Part shown: one piece after another, positions 7,315 through 15,040 of the stretch | Numbering within the stretch: position 1 is the first letter of the stretch | How the letters are laid out: each line of letters begins with the position of its first letter | Source of the DNA: CAYVUV01 sp964455095 | Lineage (GTDB): Bacteria > Desulfobacterota > Binatia > HRBIN30 > CADEER01 | DNA length: 46,503 nt | NCBI GenBank assembly: GCA_964455095.1 | Contig: CAYVUV010000272.1 | Location: forward strand, 1-46,503 | Direction of reading: 5' to 3' | The notes under the pieces: model-generated | What the model was told of the DNA's origin: nothing | Database searches by the model: none | Seen by the model: the letters and a program-made list of their open reading frames with translations, nothing else | Made by a program: the position numbers and the translations under genes

Positions 7315-8619
7315 ATGAAGGCACTGCTCGTGTTCCTGCTGCTCCTTGCAGCTGCGCCAGCGCTCGCCCGTTCCCCCGACGTCATTCTGATTACCGTCGA
7401 CGCGCTGCGGGCCGATCATCTGGGCGCCTACGGCTACACCAAGGGTACCTCGCCCCGCATCGATGAGCTCGCTCGCACCGCGACGCTGTTCGAGAACGCC
7501 AGCTCACAGGCCCCGGCGACCATTCCTTCCGTGCCGCAGATCATGACCTCGAAGTACCTGGCTCCGGGGATCGACGCGAAGGCGGGCCTCACCCTGCCGC
7601 AAGTGCTCGCCCAGGGCGGTTACCAGACGGCGGCCGTGGTGGAGAACCCGTTCTTCGAGTCTGGAGCCGGGAAGGGATTGGTACCCATCTTCCAGGAGTT
7701 CTACCGCAACGGCTTGCTGGACCTGCAGTTCGAGCAACAACTGTGGAAGACGAATACGCCGGCCGACGTCATCACGGCGCAAGCCATGCGCTGGTTGAAG
7801 CGGCGCGATCGCACGAAGCCCTTCTTCCTGTGGCTGCACTACTTCGATCCGCACGATCCGTACATGCCGCCATTTCCCGGCAAGATCAGACCGTTCATCA
7901 AAATGGGCGAGACCCCGGTCACCGGCGACATCCGGCGGTTCATCAACCGCCCGGAGTTCAGGCCCGGCGAACCCGAGCGCGCGTACTGGACCGAGCTCTA
8001 CGACGCGGAGATTCTCTACGTCGACACATCGCTGGGGGATCTTCTCGACTTCCTGCACGCGCAGCAGCTGTTTGATTCGTCCCTGGTCGTCCTCAGCGCC
8101 GACCACGGGGAAAGCCTGCGCGAGCACGGCAGTTGGACCCACTCGGCCAACTTGTTCAACAGCGAGATTCACGTTCCCCTCATCATCAAGTATCCGTCCC
8201 AAAAGAAGGGAGAGCGCGTCGCGGAACCGGCGCAGAGCATCGACATCTTTCCCACCATCATCGAGACCGTCGGCGTGAAACCGGACGTGTTGCCGCTGCT
8301 GAACGGGCGAAGTTTACGCGGCAAACCCCCCGCCTTTGCCTTCGCCAAGTGGGAAGGATGGGAGATGGCGAGAAGCCGCGACTGGAAACTGCTGTTGGTT
8401 GCCAGGGGAGGCCGGAAGCTGCTCTTCGACCTCTCCAAGGACCCGGCGGAGCTCAACAACCTCTATGACTCCGAGCCCGAGATACGCGGCGAGCTGGAGC
8501 AGGCGCTGCGCGATCGATTCGAGCCGGGGGTCGTCAAGAAGGACGAAGCGACGCTCGAGAGGATGCGCCAGCTCGGCTACCTGCCGGGAGCTGACCCGGG
8601 GAACAAAGGACCTCGGTGA
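7315..8619 (+). CDS. Secreted sulfatase-family (alkaline phosphatase superfamily) enzyme
   Basis: 434 residues with a clean signal peptide (KALLVFLLLLAAAPALA). The N-terminal metal site is ITVDALRADHLGAYGY (Asp29) and the second is SADHGESLREHG (Asp263, His264). Domain order and length fit sulfatases. However, the nucleophile region reads APATIPSVPQIMTS: Thr69 stands where sulfatases carry the Cys or Ser that becomes formylglycine, and no C/S-x-P-x-R motif exists. Threonine nucleophiles are known in the LtaS/phosphoethanolamine transferase branch of the superfamily. It may therefore act on phosphoesters or be a maturation-free hydrolase. AGAGG lies 4 bases before the ATG at 7315. Convergent with the GT39-like gene. 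Confidence 0.85.
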   Translation: MKALLVFLLLLAAAPALARSPDVILITVDALRADHLGAYGYTKGTSPRIDELARTATLFENASSQAPATIPSVPQIMTSKYLAPGIDAKAGLTLPQVLAQGGYQTAAVVENPFFESGAGKGLVPIFQEFYRNGLLDLQFEQQLWKTNTPADVITAQAMRWLKRRDRTKPFFLWLHYFDPHDPYMPPFPGKIRPFIKMGETPVTGDIRRFINRPEFRPGEPERAYWTELYDAEILYVDTSLGDLLDFLHAQQLFDSSLVVLSADHGESLREHGSWTHSANLFNSEIHVPLIIKYPSQKKGERVAEPAQSIDIFPTIIETVGVKPDVLPLLNGRSLRGKPPAFAFAKWEGWEMARSRDWKLLLVARGGRKLLFDLSKDPAELNNLYDSEPEIRGELEQALRDRFEPGVVKKDEATLERMRQLGYLPGADPGNKGPR

Positions 8620-8649
8620 TCAAGCGGTTCCCACCTGCAGCGGCGATGG

Positions 8650-9954
8650 TCAGCGCGGCGCGCCGGGTGGGGTCTGTTGCGCGGCCCACGCTCGCCCGTA
8701 CGGTCCGCTGGCGGCGCCCTGATTGACGTGGATGTAGCTCAGGAAGCTCGCCGACAGCAGCAGCTGCAGCACGCAGGTAGCGGCCAGCAGGATGCGGCCG
8801 AGCGGTGCCGGCGCCGACCCGCCCGTGGCAGGCAAGAGCGCCATCCGTGCCAACCATACGAAGCCGAGCGGGAACGCGGCGATCAAGTAGTGGTGCGGTA
8901 TGCGGACCGTGCAGGCGGTGAGGAGGATTCCGAAGCCCCACAGCGCGGCGCTCTGCGCCAACGCAGTTGACGATTCTCTTCCGACCCAGAGGTCGCGGAG
9001 GCAGTGGCGTTGGCGCGCGATCCACATCAGAGCGCGCGCGAGGATCGAGGCCCCGACCGCGATGGTCGCGGCGTAGACGATCGCTGTCAGGTAGGTCGAG
9101 CGGCCGTACACGATCGGGAAACCGAGGAAGTCGCCGAATTGCGGGCCGAGGGAGTACTCCACACCGATTCCGATCGGCTCCGCAACCCAGCGCATCCAGA
9201 ACTCGGCACGAACGGGGTGAATCGCGCCGAGCGAGCTGACGGACGTGGGACTCAGCTCCCACATGTATCGGATCCAGGGAATCATCGGCAGGATCCCGAT
9301 ACAGCTCCCGGCTGCCCAGCTCAGCCAGTCGACGCGACGGCGCTCGAAGAGCGCTGTCCAGCCGACCAGCGCGGCGGTGAAGGCGAAGCCAGAGAAGTGC
9401 AGTTGTCCGGGAAGCGCCCCGACCAGTCCCCAGAGAAATGCCCCCATGCGGCGTTGGCGAAACCACCAGCTGGCGATCGTCAGGACGCTGAACAGCGGCA
9501 CCAGCGACGGCTCCCAGATCTTGCGGTGATAGAGAACGGCGAGTGGGTTGACGGCCGCGAGCGCCGCCGCCCACAGCCACACCTCGCGCTCCTGCCGTGG
9601 CACCGCGCGCACGGCGAAAGCGACCAGGAGTGCGATGGCCGCCACGCTGAGCAGTTGAACGCCGCGTGCCAGAGTTGGCGGATCGTTCGAACCGAGCGCG
9701 CGTGCGAGGACGATGAAGGACCAGGTACTCAGGCCGGGAAACGGTATCCCGACGCTGGAGCGATGTCCGACCGGCGGCAAGCCCTCGGTTCGGCCGACGC
9801 GCTGCGTGGACGCGAAGATCCGCGCTTCGTCGCTCTTGTACTCGATATCGGTCACCCAGACGAGCCGCAACACGGCGCCGCAGACGATCGCCGCGCTCAG
9901 GGCGATGGCGGAAGCCCGGCGGGGAACCCGTAAGGTGGACACAACGCTTGTCAA
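8650..9954 (-). CDS. GT39-like membrane glycosyltransferase
   Basis: About 434 residues, dominated by roughly ten hydrophobic segments (for example IALSAAIVCGAVLRLVWV, then later AALWGFGILLTACTV and ILLAATCVLQLLLSASFL). Near the N-terminus, after the first helix, is KSDEARIF, a counterpart of the acidic motif in the first periplasmic loop of ArnT/PMT-type GT-C enzymes. YHRKIWEPSLVPLF lies in the central part. GT39-like proteins move sugars from polyprenyl phosphates onto proteins or lipids outside the inner membrane. The start is a weak TTG at 9954, only 6 bases after the kinase stop; a GTG a few codons on is possible. Co-transcription with the kinase is likely. Confidence 0.8.
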   Translation of the reverse strand: MTSVVSTLRVPRRASAIALSAAIVCGAVLRLVWVTDIEYKSDEARIFASTQRVGRTEGLPPVGHRSSVGIPFPGLSTWSFIVLARALGSNDPPTLARGVQLLSVAAIALLVAFAVRAVPRQEREVWLWAAALAAVNPLAVLYHRKIWEPSLVPLFSVLTIASWWFRQRRMGAFLWGLVGALPGQLHFSGFAFTAALVGWTALFERRRVDWLSWAAGSCIGILPMIPWIRYMWELSPTSVSSLGAIHPVRAEFWMRWVAEPIGIGVEYSLGPQFGDFLGFPIVYGRSTYLTAIVYAATIAVGASILARALMWIARQRHCLRDLWVGRESSTALAQSAALWGFGILLTACTVRIPHHYLIAAFPLGFVWLARMALLPATGGSAPAPLGRILLAATCVLQLLLSASFLSYIHVNQGAASGPYGRAWAAQQTPPGAPR

Positions 9955-9960
9955 TTGATC

Positions 9961-11286
9961 TCAATGGTCGCGATGCTGCAGCTCCCTGGTCTGCAATTGC
10001 GGCAGCCGCACGCGCATGGTCGTTCCCTGTCCCGGTTCGCTCTCGAGGTCGATCGTCCCGCCCCAGACGGTGACGAGGCGCCTGACGATGTGCAGGCCGA
10101 GGCCGGCCCCGCCGAAGTCGCGCTGGATCGACGCGTCGGCCTGTTGAAAAGGCTCGAAGACGATCTGCGCCGCTTCGGCGGTCATGCCGATGCCGGTATC
10201 GGCGACCTCCAACAGCAGGGCGTTGTCGCGCAGGTCGAAACTGACGGTCACGCTGCCGCGCTTGGTGAACTTGATCGCGTTGGTCGTCAGGTTCTTGAGG
10301 ATCACCTTCAGCTTCGCCACATCGCCGCAGATCGACGGCAGGTCGGGTTGCAGACGCCAGCGCAGGTCGACGCCGTCCGCGAGCAGCATCCGCACTTGTG
10401 CGTCGAGCTCGTCGACCAACTCCCGGAGCTGAAAGGTCTGCGCGTTGACGGACACGCTCCCGGCTTCGAGCCGGTTCAAATCGAGGGTGGCATTGACCAG
10501 CTCGAGCAGCTCGAGGGCGTTGGTGCGCACCCGCCCGAGGGCATCCCGCTGCTCCGCCGTCGGATCGCCCATGGCGCCATCTGCCAGCAGCTCGTTGTAG
10601 CCGAGGATCACGTTGAGCGGGGTGCGCAACTCGTGCGACATGGTGGCGACGAACTCGGACTTGGTCTGATTCGCGCGCTCCAGTTGTTCCAACAGGCGAC
10701 GGTTTTCCTCCGCCCGCCGCCGGCGTTCCTTCGCCACGGAACTCCGCTCGCGCTCGAGATGATGCGCAATGTAAACCGAGGCTCCCAGGACCGCCGCAAC
10801 GCCGAGGTGTAAGCGCGGTCCCCAGGCGTTTCCCGTCATGCCCACCATGCTGAGATTGTAGACGTACGCCAGGGCCATTGGGGTCACCGCGCCGAGCTGC
10901 GCCCTGCCGCCCCACGGCAGGAGCGTCGCGGTCGTCATTGCCAGCGCGACCATCAGGCTGGAGGTCGTGAAGGCCTCGCGGTCGAAGGTGCCGATCAGCG
11001 CGGTGCCGAAGCACATCGAACCGAGAGCGAGCCAGGCGATTGCGATGACGGTCGCACGCGCCGGCCGACGTCGCAGCGCCCGCAGCATCGCCGCGAGCAG
11101 GATCAGCGTCAGCAACTGGATCGTGGGGATCCAGGGCGTGCGCGAGTAGTTGAAGACCACTTCCCCGAGCAGCAGGCACGCCGTCACGACGAGGGCGACG
11201 CTCAGGCCCTCGAACACACGATCCGTCAACAGGCGGGTGTGTCCATGGGCGTCGCCGAGCTCGTCGAGCAGTATCGGGTCGGTCAT
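9961..11286 (-). CDS. Membrane-bound hybrid-less sensor histidine kinase
   Basis: 441 residues. About six transmembrane helices (27-177) form an undescribed sensor. They lead into a coiled-coil linker, then the HisKA box EFVATMSHELRTPLNVILG (His218) and an HATPase domain with N box NLTTNAIKFTKRG, G1 DTGIGM, F box FEPFQQAD and G2 GGAGLGLHIVRR. There is no receiver domain and no response-regulator gene next to it, so it is an orphan kinase by position. The GT39-like gene follows 6 bases after its stop. The start is not certain: MTDPILLDEL has GGAGG about 13 bases upstream, and longer in-frame starts add non-conserved residues. Confidence 0.92.
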   Translation of the reverse strand: MTDPILLDELGDAHGHTRLLTDRVFEGLSVALVVTACLLLGEVVFNYSRTPWIPTIQLLTLILLAAMLRALRRRPARATVIAIAWLALGSMCFGTALIGTFDREAFTTSSLMVALAMTTATLLPWGGRAQLGAVTPMALAYVYNLSMVGMTGNAWGPRLHLGVAAVLGASVYIAHHLERERSSVAKERRRRAEENRRLLEQLERANQTKSEFVATMSHELRTPLNVILGYNELLADGAMGDPTAEQRDALGRVRTNALELLELVNATLDLNRLEAGSVSVNAQTFQLRELVDELDAQVRMLLADGVDLRWRLQPDLPSICGDVAKLKVILKNLTTNAIKFTKRGSVTVSFDLRDNALLLEVADTGIGMTAEAAQIVFEPFQQADASIQRDFGGAGLGLHIVRRLVTVWGGTIDLESEPGQGTTMRVRLPQLQTRELQHRDH

Positions 11287-11478
11287 GCTGTCCGCGTGGC
11301 CTCCGTGGCGCAATGCCATGCTCGGTTCTTTGCCCAGCTGTCGCCCGCGCCGCACAGCGTGGCTGAACGGCCAGAGCAAATCGACGCGCTTCTCCGCACC
11401 CATGTCCATTGCAGCCGCCTCTTCGCCGAGAAGAATCGCCAATATGCCCGGCCCCCGCAACCGCTTATTTTGTGCGTC

Positions 11479-13365
11479 CTAGCGCACGGCTGCTCCCTTG
11501 TCGCCCGGACAGCCTTCGAGCGTGCGCCGCACCGCGCGGGTGAGATCGTCGATGGCCACTGTGCCGTCACCGTCGCTGTCGGCGGCGTCGCAGGTCTCGA
11601 GATCGCCCGCGCCGAGCGCGATCGAGATGCCCGCTATCACTTCGTTGACCATGACGCGGCCGTCATGGTCGCAGTCGCCGGCACAGCCGGCACGGTCGGC
11701 GGCAAGGACCCGCAATACGAACGGATCGGAGCGGGCGCTCGCGTATCCGTAGAAGACATCGTCGGCACGGCAGCCGAGCTCCGTCTCGTACGTCACGGAC
11801 ATCACCAAGCTCGCGGCGCCGCTGTGCTCGGCCTGCAGGTGGTAGACGACCGTTCCGGAAGGTGCGCCGGAGCGCGGAAACGTGTCGCCGGAGAGGATCG
11901 GCTCGGCACCGAAAAGCGAGTACCGCGCCCGCCCGCCGCTGCGGCTCACGGTGACGCGCACTTCGACTGCCTCACCCACCGCGGGGTGCTCGGGGAGCAC
12001 CTCGAAGTGGAAGTCTACCTCCGGCAGCGGGAGCTGCGACGTGATCGAGCCGTCTTCACACGTGCCCTCCAGCGGCGCACCGGTCGGTCCCGCAATGATC
12101 AGATCGCCGCAGCGCAATTCGCTGAAACAGGAAGTCGGTGGCTCGGTCGAGATATCGACCTGGCAGGAATACAGGCTGCCATCGGGAATCGCGCCCTGGT
12201 TGCTGTCGATTGCCGCACGCATTGCTCGGCAGTCTGCGCCCGGCGTACACCCGGGCGGCGCGAAGGTGAAGACCGCGTTGGCATCGAGAGCGGGATTCGG
12301 GGTGCAATTCGGGGATGCTTCGCTCGTCGCGGCGATCGGCGCCTCCGGATCGAACGACACGGTGTGGCGCACGCTCGCCACGGGGCGCGCGCCGCTGTCG
12401 AGGTTCACGTCGAACACCGTGCTGCTGCCCGGGGCGCCGACGGCACGCCCGACGTTCAGCTTCACGGCGCTACCTTCGCGCGGGCACAGCTGGACCGAGA
12501 CGTCCTCGTCGACGACGTGTACGACGAGCGGATCCCAGCAGCCGTACGGATTGCAGCGCGGCTCGACCGTGAGTGTGTGGTCGCCCGGCGCGACGCGCGC
12601 GAACTCGAAGCTCCCGCCGGCGTCTGGCCCGATGCTGGTCGCGGTCGTATCGCTCTGTGGCTCGAGCCGCACGGTGACGCCGCGCATCCGTCCCTCGCAC
12701 GGCGGCCGCTCGGCGACCACCCCGCTGACGCGGTGGAATCCGTGCGTACATTCGCAGTGATTGGTCCGGTCGGTGAAAAAATATCCGGGCGGGCAGGGCA
12801 GGCACGGCTTGCAACGGCATCCGACGCATTGTTGGCCGGAGAAACACTCTGGCTCTTCGCCGATCGGGCACAGTGGGGCGGTTGGAAGGCCGCAGGGGTC
12901 GGGGGTCGGAGTGCGTTTCGGAGTCGGACTCGGGGTCGGTATCGGGGCGAGGTTCACGTTGAGGTGACGCAACGGCGCGGTGCTGTGGAGCGGGTCTCGA
13001 TGGGTCTTGTAACCCTCCGCCTGGACGACGACCTCGACCAGGTAGTCGATGCTGCACACATCCGGACGCGACCCGTGGATCGAGAACGAGCCGTCGGCCG
13101 CGCTCGTGGTCGAGAGCGCGTTGTTCACCGTGACGCGCGCGCCGGCGATCGGCTCGCCCGTCTCGGCATCGCGCACGGTCCCGCTGGCGCCGTACTCCAA
13201 GGTGCACGGTCCGGATGCACAACAACCGCCGGCGCCGCTGCAGCACGACGCCTCGGCCAGCGCGACACTGACCGCAGCCGAAACGAGCAGCGCGGCGAGC
13301 GCGACGGCTGGAGTCCACGATCGAGGCGACCAGAAGCGCGATGCCCTGGCGGTGCCCGTGGCCAT
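11479..13365 (-). CDS. Secreted multidomain protein with carboxypeptidase-regulatory-like folds and C-terminal dockerin-like EF-hand pair
   Basis: 628 residues with a signal peptide (about 15-40). Order: Cys-rich start (SCCSGAGGCCASGPC), a carboxypeptidase-regulatory/CNA-B-like beta domain (SGTVRDAETGEPIAGARVTV), a Pro/Thr linker (PTPSPTPKRTPTPDP), a Cys-rich module, and a second regulatory-like domain (VTVRLEPQSD ... GSFEFARVAPGDHTL). A cohesin- or pilus-like region (VFDVNLDSGARPVASV) follows, and at the end two EF-hand loops (CDHDGRVMVNEVIAGI and SDGDGTVAIDDLTRAV), the dockerin type I pattern. The start is supported by GGAGGA 7 bases before the ATG. Function unknown; probably surface adhesion or scaffold. 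It is the first gene of the minus-strand group with the kinase and glycosyltransferase. Confidence 0.85.
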   Translation of the reverse strand: MATGTARASRFWSPRSWTPAVALAALLVSAAVSVALAEASCCSGAGGCCASGPCTLEYGASGTVRDAETGEPIAGARVTVNNALSTTSAADGSFSIHGSRPDVCSIDYLVEVVVQAEGYKTHRDPLHSTAPLRHLNVNLAPIPTPSPTPKRTPTPDPCGLPTAPLCPIGEEPECFSGQQCVGCRCKPCLPCPPGYFFTDRTNHCECTHGFHRVSGVVAERPPCEGRMRGVTVRLEPQSDTTATSIGPDAGGSFEFARVAPGDHTLTVEPRCNPYGCWDPLVVHVVDEDVSVQLCPREGSAVKLNVGRAVGAPGSSTVFDVNLDSGARPVASVRHTVSFDPEAPIAATSEASPNCTPNPALDANAVFTFAPPGCTPGADCRAMRAAIDSNQGAIPDGSLYSCQVDISTEPPTSCFSELRCGDLIIAGPTGAPLEGTCEDGSITSQLPLPEVDFHFEVLPEHPAVGEAVEVRVTVSRSGGRARYSLFGAEPILSGDTFPRSGAPSGTVVYHLQAEHSGAASLVMSVTYETELGCRADDVFYGYASARSDPFVLRVLAADRAGCAGDCDHDGRVMVNEVIAGISIALGAGDLETCDAADSDGDGTVAIDDLTRAVRRTLEGCPGDKGAAVR

Positions 13366-13498
13366 GGCGTGCTCCTCCCCGTCGCTCACTAAAGCAACAC
13401 TTGTTGGACATTGCCAGGCATGTCGCCAGGCCGCCGCGCGCGACGGGGTTGACTCTGTGCCTTCGGTCCCCTGATTATGACAAGGGGGAGGGCTGCCA

Positions 13499-14887
13499 AT
13501 GGGGTTCGATCGTTCGTCGGGGCGGTTTGCTGTCGTACTATCGTGCGCGCTCTGGGTTGTGGCGTCGCAGGTGCGCGCCGCCGATCAGGGCATCACGGGC
13601 AAGACGCTGCTCTTGAAGAGCACGCCGCAACTGGTGTTGCTGTCGAAGGACCCCACCATCAGCATCGCGGGCTCCAATCCCGTTGCTGGCTCCGCCAGCT
13701 CGATCACGTTCTCTGACGGCACCAATACCGCCACGCTGCCGCTGCCCGCGAGTAACTGGAGTGCGAACGGTGCGGGTACGCTGTTCAAGTACAGGAACTC
13801 GTTGGCGCCGAGCGGGCCGTCGGTGGTGAAGGTCGCCAAGGTCAAGCCCGGTCTGCTCAAGGTCGTGGCGAAAGGATTGCCGATCCCCATCCCGAACGGC
13901 CCGGCAACCATCAATGCCGTGCTCAGACTCGACGGTGGGACGAACGCGTACTGCATGAGTTTCACCGGCACTGGTGACGGAGCCAGGTTCCACGTCAAGG
14001 ATGCAGCGGCCGGTGTGTGCCCATCGCCCACGCCCACCCCAACGCCCACCTCAACCGCGACGCCCACGCAGACGGCGACGCCGACGACCGGGCTCCCGTT
14101 CATTCCGCCCCCCGGACCCGCGCCCTTGCGCTATCGCGATCTGGTGTTCCCCACCGTCAGTACCACCACCAACGTGACCTACGGCAGCGCGGTCAACAAC
14201 TCGGGCCAGACGGTCACGCTGCAGCTCGACATCTACGAGCCCACCGGCGACAGCGTCACCGCGCGGCCGGCGATCGTGTGGGTGCACGGCGGTTCGTTCT
14301 GTTGCGGCGACAAGAGCTCACCGGAGATCGTCGATGAAGCCAGCACCTTCGCCAGGAAGGGGTATTTCAACGTCTCGATCAACTATCGCCTCGAACCCGG
14401 TGGCTGCACCGCGAGCGTGCCGACCCTGACCTGCCTGATCGCGATCGGAGAAGCGGGCGAGGACGCGCAGACTGCCGTCCGGTTCCTGCGCACCAATGCC
14501 GCCCTCTACGGAATCGACCCAACGCGCATCGCGATCGGCGGCTCGTCCGCCGGCGCGATCACGGCGCTGAACGTTGGTTTCTACTCGGCCGAAACCCCGT
14601 CGGCCGCGGTTGGGGCGGCGGTAGCGCTCTCCGGCGCGCGCCTCGGGGGCACGGTGAATGCGGGCGACGCGCCGAGCTTGCTGTTCCACGGTACGTCCGA
14701 TGTGGTGGTTCCGTATCAGTGGGCGGTGGCGACGTGGACCGACGCGAACGCTGCCGGCCTCGACTCCTTCCTCACCTCGTGGGCCGGTGCCGGTCACGTC
14801 CCATACGTGCAGCACCGCACGGAGATCCTCGATCAGACGACGAACTTTCTCTACTGGGAGCTCGATCTGGCGAACGCCGCGCAGTGA
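13499..14887 (+). CDS. Secreted alpha/beta-hydrolase (carboxylesterase-like) with N-terminal beta domain and Pro/Thr linker
   Basis: 462 residues with a signal peptide (about 8-28). Residues 30-170 form a beta-rich domain with Lys/Val-rich strands (VVKVAKVKPGLLKVVAK), which I do not recognise as a named family. A Pro/Thr linker (176-197) joins it to an esterase domain. The esterase shows WVHGGSFCCG (oxyanion loop near 262), IGGSSAGAIT with nucleophile Ser350, Asp401 in HGTSDVVVPY and His433 in AGHVPY, a full catalytic triad. Secreted esterases of this shape cleave acyl or aryl esters. GGGGGAGGG lies just before the ATG. Divergent from the dockerin-like gene; the large regulator follows 150 bases later. 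Confidence 0.9.
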   Translation: MGFDRSSGRFAVVLSCALWVVASQVRAADQGITGKTLLLKSTPQLVLLSKDPTISIAGSNPVAGSASSITFSDGTNTATLPLPASNWSANGAGTLFKYRNSLAPSGPSVVKVAKVKPGLLKVVAKGLPIPIPNGPATINAVLRLDGGTNAYCMSFTGTGDGARFHVKDAAAGVCPSPTPTPTPTSTATPTQTATPTTGLPFIPPPGPAPLRYRDLVFPTVSTTTNVTYGSAVNNSGQTVTLQLDIYEPTGDSVTARPAIVWVHGGSFCCGDKSSPEIVDEASTFARKGYFNVSINYRLEPGGCTASVPTLTCLIAIGEAGEDAQTAVRFLRTNAALYGIDPTRIAIGGSSAGAITALNVGFYSAETPSAAVGAAVALSGARLGGTVNAGDAPSLLFHGTSDVVVPYQWAVATWTDANAAGLDSFLTSWAGAGHVPYVQHRTEILDQTTNFLYWELDLANAAQ

Positions 14888-15040
14888 CTCGGCCATTTCG
14901 TCGACGACATACCTGGGCGCTGGACGATCAGGGTCTCGCCGATAGGCGGCCGGAGTCCTGTCGCAATCCTTTCAACTGTCCTTCAAGGTCCCGCCGACCC
15001 CATCTTTTGGAGAACTGGTCCGTCGTGCTAGCCGTGCCGA

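Noticed and set aside
8534..11179. 881-residue minus-strand frame across the glycosyltransferase and kinase
   Set aside because: Different frame from both real genes; composition is shadow-like.
11239..13392. 717-residue plus-strand frame opposite the kinase and dockerin-like gene
   Set aside because: Antisense shadow; the minus-strand frame has a signal peptide, domain order and ribosome-binding site.
14888..15040. Promoter or small RNA between the esterase and the regulator
   Set aside because: No convincing -35/-10 pair or hairpin was found.
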